From: 2-02-FULL-62-14 sp035632555
Lineage (GTDB): Bacteria > Nitrospirota > Nitrospiria > Nitrospirales > Nitrospiraceae
Length of the DNA: 11,102 bases
Direction of reading: 5' to 3'
NCBI GenBank assembly: GCA_035632555.1
Contig: DASQGO010000145.1
Span: 1-11,102, forward strand
The translations under genes and the position numbers were made by a program. The notes under the pieces are model-generated. The model searched no databases. It worked only from the letters and a program-made list of their open reading frames with translations, and was not told where the DNA came from. Shown here piece by piece: positions 6,837 to 11,102 of the stretch (position 1 is its first letter; each line of letters begins with the position of its first letter).

Positions 6837-7441
6837 AAAAGACACGTCAGGCACAGGCGCGCCGCGCGGCCATCAAGCGGGCGACGAAAGAGACGGACAT
6901 CCGGGTCGACTGGTCGCTGGACGGCACCGGGCAGACCAGGATCAAAACGCCCATCCCGTTTCTGGACCACATGCTGGACCTGCTGGGGCGGCACGGGTTT
7001 TTCGACCTGACCGTCCAGGCCAAGGGCGACACGCACATCGATGACCACCACACGGTCGAGGACGTCGGCATCGTGCTGGGCGACGCGCTCAAGCAGGCGC
7101 TGGGCGACAAGAAGGGCATCCGGCGGTTCGGCTTCGCCTCGGTGCCGCTGGACGAAACGCTGGCGCAGGTCACCGTGGACCTCAGCGGCCGGCCGTTCCT
7201 CGTCTACGACGTCAAGTTGCCGAACCGGCGCATCAAGGATTTCGACCTCTACCTGTTCCAGGATTTTTTCGAGGCCTTCGTGGCGCGCGGGGCGTTCAAC
7301 CTGCACGTGAACGTGCTGTACGGGCGGAATCCGCACCACATCGTGGAGGCGACGTTCAAGGCCTTCGCGAAGGCGCTGGACCAGGCGACCTCGCTCGACG
7401 GGCGGGTCAAAGGCGTGCTCTCGACGAAGGGAAGTTTGTAG
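6833..7441 (+). CDS. hisB: Imidazoleglycerol-phosphate dehydratase (monofunctional)
   Basis: This enzyme removes water from imidazoleglycerol phosphate to give imidazole acetol phosphate, using a di-manganese site. The 202-residue product has the repeated metal-binding motifs: FLDHM (43-47), DDHHTVED (70-77) and GRNPHHIVEA (164-173). The LSGRP block is at about 117-121. There is no N-terminal HAD phosphatase domain as in the E. coli bifunctional HisB, so histidinol-phosphate phosphatase must be encoded elsewhere. The first about 18 residues are unusually basic (KKTRQAQARRAAIKR) and slightly longer than in many homologues. The ATG overlaps the hisD stop as ATGA. A 10-base gap separates it from hisH. 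Confidence 0.97.
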   Translation: MKKTRQAQARRAAIKRATKETDIRVDWSLDGTGQTRIKTPIPFLDHMLDLLGRHGFFDLTVQAKGDTHIDDHHTVEDVGIVLGDALKQALGDKKGIRRFGFASVPLDETLAQVTVDLSGRPFLVYDVKLPNRRIKDFDLYLFQDFFEAFVARGAFNLHVNVLYGRNPHHIVEATFKAFAKALDQATSLDGRVKGVLSTKGSL

Positions 7442-7451
7442 GCGCGGGCGC

Positions 7452-8087
7452 ATGATCGCCATCATCGACTACGGCATGGGCAATCTGCGGAGCGTGCAGA
7501 AGGCCTTCGAAACGGTCGGGCACCGGGCCGTCGTCACGCGCGAGCCCCGCGCGATCGCGGACGCGAGCCACGTCGTCCTGCCGGGCGTCGGCGCCTTCGC
7601 CGATTGCATGGCCAATCTGGAGCAGTACGGGCTGGTCGAGCCGATCCGGAAGGCCATCGCCTCCGGCAAGCCGTTTCTCGGCATCTGCCTGGGGCTGCAG
7701 CTCCTGTTCACGGAGAGCGAGGAGTTCGGCATCCACAAGGGGCTGGGCGTCCTGCAGGGCCGCGTGAAAAAGTTTCCGTTCGGCAACGGCCAGGCCGCGC
7801 AGCCGAACGTCCGTTTGAAAGTTCCGCACATGGGATGGAACGGCGTGGCCATCGAGCGGGCCGCGCCGCCGTTGAAGGGGATCCAGTCGGGCGAGCACGT
7901 GTATTTCGTCCACTCCTATTATGTGGAGCCGCAGGACGGGGCGGTGGTCGCGACAAGGACGGACTACGGCCTGTCGTTCGCCTCGAGCGTATGGCGGGAC
8001 AATATTTTTGCCTGCCAGTTCCACCCGGAAAAGAGCCAGGCGGCCGGCCTGCGCATCGTCAGAAATTTCGGGGAGTGGCGCGCGTAA
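7452..8087 (+). CDS. hisH: Imidazole glycerol phosphate synthase, glutaminase subunit
   Basis: HisH is a class I glutamine amidotransferase that hydrolyses glutamine and channels ammonia to HisF (encoded two genes downstream) to form imidazoleglycerol phosphate and AICAR. The 211 aa product begins IAIIDYGMGNLRSV and has the oxyanion segment LPGVGAF (43-49). The nucleophile is C79 in GICLGLQLL, and the H191/E193 dyad lies in QFHPEKSQ. The HSYYV segment at 154-158 is typical of HisH. Only a poor ribosome binding site is visible (TAGG at 7439-7442, 9 bases before the ATG), so translation may depend on coupling to hisB ending 10 bases upstream. The next gene is not hisF or hisA but a putative lipoprotein. 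Confidence 0.97.
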   Translation: MIAIIDYGMGNLRSVQKAFETVGHRAVVTREPRAIADASHVVLPGVGAFADCMANLEQYGLVEPIRKAIASGKPFLGICLGLQLLFTESEEFGIHKGLGVLQGRVKKFPFGNGQAAQPNVRLKVPHMGWNGVAIERAAPPLKGIQSGEHVYFVHSYYVEPQDGAVVATRTDYGLSFASSVWRDNIFACQFHPEKSQAAGLRIVRNFGEWRA

Positions 8088-8118
8088 CCGGTCGGCAATG
8101 AATGGGCGGGGGCGCAAG

Positions 8119-8856
8119 ATGCGTCAGGATGTGAAGAGGGCTGCGGTGGTGGTGATGGCCGCGTGGGCACTGGACGCCTGCGCGTTCACGTCCAAGATCA
8201 CGTCGGAGGTGTCGCCGGACATCGACAAGTACCACGTCAAGACCGTCGTGGTGCTGCCGTTCGACGCGCTGACGACGCCGCAGGTCATGGAGAACCGTCC
8301 CTACGACGACTTGGCGGTCCCGGAAGGCGTCCGGCGTTCGGATATGTCCGTGGCGGTGCCGCCGTCGGGTGAGCGCCGGGCGAAGCAGACGGCCGGCGTG
8401 CCGTCGGCCGCGGCCGAGCAGGTGACGCGGGTGTTCTACGGCAAGCTCAAGAACTGGGAAGGGCTGAAGGTGTATGCGCCGGACGATGCGGCGGCGGCGC
8501 TCAAGACGCTGCCGGCGGAGGGCGCGGGAATGCTCCCGGAGCCGCATGCGGCGGCGGTGGCGACCAGGATGTCCCTGGATGCGGCGATCGTCGGGCGTGT
8601 GCTAGTCTATCAGGAGCGCAAGGGCAGCAAGCTGGGCGGCGAGACGGCGGCCGTCGGCTTCGAAGTCAAGCTGGTCGCGGCCGACGGCACGACCCTGTGG
8701 ACCGGCAACTACTACGAAAAGCAAAAGCCGTTCACGGAGGATGTGAAGGGATCCGTCGAACGGGGCTTCGTGTTCGTGACGGCGGACGAACTGATCGAAT
8801 ACGGCACGGCGCATCTGGCGGACCAGTTCCCGTTCGGCGCCAAAGCCAAGCGCTGA
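8119..8856 (+). CDS. Putative outer-envelope lipoprotein of unknown function inside the his operon
   Basis: I cannot name this protein with certainty. From ATG 8119 it has 245 aa. MRQDVKR is followed by a hydrophobic stretch (AAVVVMAAWAL) and then L-D-A-C, with Cys21 as the likely lipidated residue. Asp at -2 of the lipobox is unusual, so signal peptidase II processing is probable but not certain. After the Cys come KTVVVLPFDA (41-50), a proline/charge-rich linker (about 60-98), and a C-terminal alpha/beta part with DAAIVGRVLVYQER, VGFEVKLVAADG and LWTGNYYEKQKPFTED. That layout resembles periplasmic lipoproteins of the CsgG/LpoB/TolB-N-like type; this is an impression, not a match. ATG 8098 (252 aa) is in frame, but it puts extra charged residues before the signal; neither start has a strong Shine-Dalgarno. 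It begins 10-31 bases after hisH and ends 51 bases before hisA. Base composition looks like its neighbours, so recent transfer is not indicated. Confidence 0.8.
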   Translation: MRQDVKRAAVVVMAAWALDACAFTSKITSEVSPDIDKYHVKTVVVLPFDALTTPQVMENRPYDDLAVPEGVRRSDMSVAVPPSGERRAKQTAGVPSAAAEQVTRVFYGKLKNWEGLKVYAPDDAAAALKTLPAEGAGMLPEPHAAAVATRMSLDAAIVGRVLVYQERKGSKLGGETAAVGFEVKLVAADGTTLWTGNYYEKQKPFTEDVKGSVERGFVFVTADELIEYGTAHLADQFPFGAKAKR

Positions 8857-8907
8857 GAACCGACAGCGGATTGTTTAGACTCGGCAGTTCAATTAGGATG
8901 TTCAAAC

Positions 8908-9627
8908 ATGCTGGTCATCCCCGCGATTGATTTGAAAGACGGCCAGTGCGTGCGCCTCATGCAGGGCAACATGCACCAGGCCACGGTTTATTCGAGCGAC
9001 CCGGCGGCGATGGCCAGGCAATGGCAGGACCAGGGCGCGCAACTGCTGCATGTCGTGGATCTCAACGGCGCCTTCGAAGGCGAGCCGAAAAATCTCTCGC
9101 ACGTCGAGGCGATCGTCAACGCCGTGTCCATTCCGGTCCAGGTCGGCGGCGGCATCCGGTCCATGGATACGGTGCGGATGTATCTGGGCGCCGGCGCGAA
9201 GCGGGTGGTGATGGGCACGACGGCGCTGCGGCACCGCCAGTTGGTGGAGGAAATCCTCGAAGTGTTTCCGGAGCGCGTCGTGGTGTCCATCGACGCCAAG
9301 AACGGCCTCGTAGCGACCGACGGGTGGAAGACGGTCACCGACGTGACGGCCCGCGAAGCCATCAAGTCGCTGGATGGCCTGGCGCTGGCCGCCGTGATGT
9401 ACACCGACATCGCCAAGGACGGCATGATGGCGGGGCCGAACCTCCTGTCGCTCAAACTGATCGTGGGGGCATCGTCGGTGCCGATCATCGCGTCCGGCGG
9501 CATTACCAGCATCGAGGACATTCTCGCCATCAAGGGATTGGGCGCGCACGTCGAGGGCGTGATCCTGGGCAAGGCGCTCTACGAAGGCAAGATCGACCTG
9601 CGGAAAGCGATCGCCGCGGCTGCATGA
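8908..9627 (+). CDS. hisA: Phosphoribosylformimino-5-aminoimidazole carboxamide ribotide isomerase (ProFAR isomerase)
   Basis: HisA carries out the Amadori rearrangement of ProFAR to PRFAR, the substrate of HisF-HisH. The 239 aa product is a (beta/alpha)8 barrel. The catalytic acids are D8 (IPAIDLKDG) and D129 (VSIDAKNG). The phosphate-binding glycines are VGGGIR (79-84) and ASGGIT (195-200), and YTDIAKDG is at 165-172. AGGA (8895-8898) lies 9 bases before the ATG and is the best ribosome binding site. The 51-base space after the lipoprotein gene is the second widest in the run. hisF follows after 3 bases. HisA and HisF are half-barrel duplicated homologues, and the shared motifs are visible in both. 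Confidence 0.97.
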   Translation: MLVIPAIDLKDGQCVRLMQGNMHQATVYSSDPAAMARQWQDQGAQLLHVVDLNGAFEGEPKNLSHVEAIVNAVSIPVQVGGGIRSMDTVRMYLGAGAKRVVMGTTALRHRQLVEEILEVFPERVVVSIDAKNGLVATDGWKTVTDVTAREAIKSLDGLALAAVMYTDIAKDGMMAGPNLLSLKLIVGASSVPIIASGGITSIEDILAIKGLGAHVEGVILGKALYEGKIDLRKAIAAAA

Positions 9628-9630
9628 TGG

Positions 9631-10398
9631 ATGGCCATGCTCACGAAGAGAATCATTCCCTGTCTGGACGTCAAAGACGGGCGTGTTGTCAAGGGCGTGT
9701 CCTTCGTGAACCTGCGCGATGCCGGCGATCCGGTCGAAATCGCCAAGGCCTACGATAGCGACGGCGCCGACGAACTCTGCTTCCTCGACATCACCGCCTC
9801 CCACGAAAACCGCAAGACCATCCTCGACGTAGTCGCCAGGACGGCCGAGCAGGTCTTCATGCCGCTCACGGTCGGGGGCGGCGTCCGCACGCTCGAGGAC
9901 ATCCGCAACTTATTGACAGCGGGATCGGACAAAGTCAGTATCAACACTGCGGCGGTCGAGCGGCCTGAGTTCGTGAAGGAAGCGGCCGGGCGGTTCGGGA
10001 CGCAGTGCATCGTGGTCGCCATCGACGCCAAGAAAAGGGCGGCCCCTGCGACCAGTTGGGAAGTCTTCACGCACGGCGGGCGCAAGCCGACCGGCATCGA
10101 CGCAGTCGAATGGGCGAAGAAAATGGAAGGCTACGGCGCGGGAGAAATTCTGCTCACCAGCATGGACCAGGACGGCCGGCAAAACGGCTACGACCTGGAG
10201 CTGACCGCCGCCGTCTCCAATGCCGTCTCCATCCCGGTCATCGCCTCGGGCGGTGTCGGGACGCTGGAGCATCTGTATGACGGCTTTATAAAGGGTCGGG
10301 CGGACGCGGTGCTGGCGGCATCCATCTTCCACTACCGGACGCACACGATTCCGGAAGCGAAGGGCTATCTGAGGCAGAAAGGGATTCCGGTTCGCTGA
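9631..10398 (+). CDS. hisF: Imidazole glycerol phosphate synthase, cyclase subunit
   Basis: HisF is the (beta/alpha)8 synthase that uses ammonia from HisH to close the imidazole ring, giving imidazoleglycerol phosphate and AICAR. From ATG 9631 the product has 255 aa. RIIPCLDVKDGRVVKG is the standard N-terminus, and the catalytic aspartates are D13 (CLDVKDG) and D132 (VAIDAKK). Phosphate-binding VGGGVR (81-86) and ASGGVGT near 211 are present. A second in-frame ATG at 9637 gives 253 aa, matches the usual family start and places the two catalytic residues at 11 and 130, exactly the T. maritima numbering, so 9637 may be the true start. Its stop and the next start share one base (TGATG), so hisIE is probably translated by reinitiation. 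Confidence 0.97.
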   Translation: MAMLTKRIIPCLDVKDGRVVKGVSFVNLRDAGDPVEIAKAYDSDGADELCFLDITASHENRKTILDVVARTAEQVFMPLTVGGGVRTLEDIRNLLTAGSDKVSINTAAVERPEFVKEAAGRFGTQCIVVAIDAKKRAAPATSWEVFTHGGRKPTGIDAVEWAKKMEGYGAGEILLTSMDQDGRQNGYDLELTAAVSNAVSIPVIASGGVGTLEHLYDGFIKGRADAVLAASIFHYRTHTIPEAKGYLRQKGIPVR

Positions 10399-11102
10399 TG
10401 GATCTCAGTCATCTGAAATTCGACAAGCAGGGGTTGATCCCGGCGGTCATCCAGGACTGGCGCGACGGCAGCCTGCTCATGCTCGCCTACATGAACCCGG
10501 AGTCGATCAGGCTGACGCTGGAGAAAAAGTCCGTCCACTTCTGGAGCCGCTGGCGCAACCGGATCTGGGAGAAGGGCGAGACGTCGGGCAACAAGCTGAT
10601 CCTCAAGGACATCTTCGTGGACTGCGACGGCGACACCCTCCTCGTTAAAGCCGAACCGCTCGGCCCGACCTGCCACACTGACGAGAAGACCTGCTTCTTC
10701 ATGCGCCTGCAGGAAGACGGCTCGGTGAGCGGGATCAAAACCACGGACGGGTTTACCGGCGGCATCCTCGACAAGCTCTACCAGACGATTCAGGACCGCA
10801 AGGCCCATCCCTCGGCGGAGTCCTACACGTCCAAGCTGCTCACGGGCGGCGTGGACAAGGTGCTGAAGAAGGTGGTGGAGGAGGCGGGCGAGGTCGCGCT
10901 GGCGGCCAAGGGCGGGCAGAAAAACGAAATCGTCTACGAAACGGCCGATCTGCTGTTCCACACGCTCGTCGCGCTCGGCTTCCACGACATCAAGCCGGAG
11001 GAAGTCTACAAGGAGCTGGCGGGGCGGTTCGGCACGTCCGGCCTGAAGGCCAAGGCCCTGGCCACGATGAACACGAATGCAACCGACAAGCCGAAGGGGA
11101 AG
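10398..11102 (+). CDS. hisI: Bifunctional phosphoribosyl-AMP cyclohydrolase / phosphoribosyl-ATP pyrophosphatase (3' end cut off)
   Basis: The frame is open for 235 codons from ATG 10398 to the window edge with no stop seen; the visible part is nearly the full length expected for HisIE. Residues 1-115 are the HisI cyclohydrolase, which opens the purine ring of PR-AMP. They include LMLAYMN, KGETSGN (59-65), the metal-binding DCDGD (75-79) and Zn cysteines C76, C92 and C99. Residues about 122-215 are the HisE pyrophosphohydrolase that converts PR-ATP to PR-AMP, with LYQTIQDRK, the metal-binding EEAGE (161-165) and YETADLLFH (180-188). Fusion in the order I-then-E is the common bacterial form. 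Two positions differ from the pattern I remember: SRWR for SRSR (50-53), and CHTDEKTC where Gly is usual in place of Asp95. The last visible residues are polar and likely a tail. The start overlaps the hisF stop by one base. Confidence 0.96.
   Translation, partial: MDLSHLKFDKQGLIPAVIQDWRDGSLLMLAYMNPESIRLTLEKKSVHFWSRWRNRIWEKGETSGNKLILKDIFVDCDGDTLLVKAEPLGPTCHTDEKTCFFMRLQEDGSVSGIKTTDGFTGGILDKLYQTIQDRKAHPSAESYTSKLLTGGVDKVLKKVVEEAGEVALAAKGGQKNEIVYETADLLFHTLVALGFHDIKPEEVYKELAGRFGTSGLKAKALATMNTNATDKPKGK

Noticed and set aside
8871..8899. Possible promoter before hisA: TTGTTT, 17-base spacer, TAGGAT
   Set aside because: Spacing is right, but only 3 of 6 and 4 of 6 bases match consensus. The -10 box coincides with the hisA ribosome binding site and would leave almost no leader. 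A chance match is more likely.
8908..10398. Similarity between the hisA and hisF products
   Set aside because: The shared barrel motifs reflect the well-known ancient duplication of these two families, not a recent event in this genome.

Overview
The window is an ordinary-looking but very compact housekeeping block from a GC-rich bacterium, with every gene on the + strand. From the left it holds the 3' part of rho, then rpmE, a 270-base gap with a strong terminator and tandem repeats, and then one long run of genes: prfA, prmC, murA, hisG, hisD, hisB, hisH, a putative lipoprotein gene, hisA, hisF and a hisI-hisE fusion that runs off the right edge. This order (rho-rpmE-prfA-prmC-murA-his genes) is one I associate with Nitrospirota and with Desulfobacterota such as Geobacter. 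The protein sequences feel closest to Nitrospira. That placement is inference from gene order and recalled sequence flavour, not a database match.

Region 1 (1-1286) carries transcription termination factor Rho and zinc-ribbon ribosomal protein L31. Region 2 (1287-1556) is the only sizeable gap. It has a 13-bp perfect-stem intrinsic terminator that insulates rho-rpmE from what follows, and the terminator is the first unit of an 85/86-base tandem repeat whose second and third hairpins are progressively degraded. Region 3 (1557-4876) has release factor RF1, the methyltransferase that modifies its GGQ glutamine, and MurA, the first committed enzyme of peptidoglycan synthesis. Region 4 (4873-11102) is a histidine biosynthesis cluster: HisG (short form), HisD, HisB (dehydratase only), HisH, HisA, HisF and HisIE. 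It covers steps from PRPP+ATP to imidazole acetol phosphate, plus the final oxidation. HisC, a histidinol-phosphate phosphatase and the HisZ partner needed by short HisG are not in the window and must lie elsewhere.

Genes from prfA onward are packed with stop/start overlaps (GTGA, ATGA, TGATG), which suggests one translationally coupled transcript. The breaks in tight packing are around the lipoprotein gene, which sits between hisH and hisA and has no known role in histidine synthesis. I see no CRISPR, phage, transposase, tRNA or rRNA, and nothing that qualifies as a new defence or mobile system. The points most worth a second look are the decaying terminator repeats, the lipoprotein embedded in the his operon, a Gln-to-Glu change at a HisD zinc-ligand position, and a strongly basic tail on HisG.
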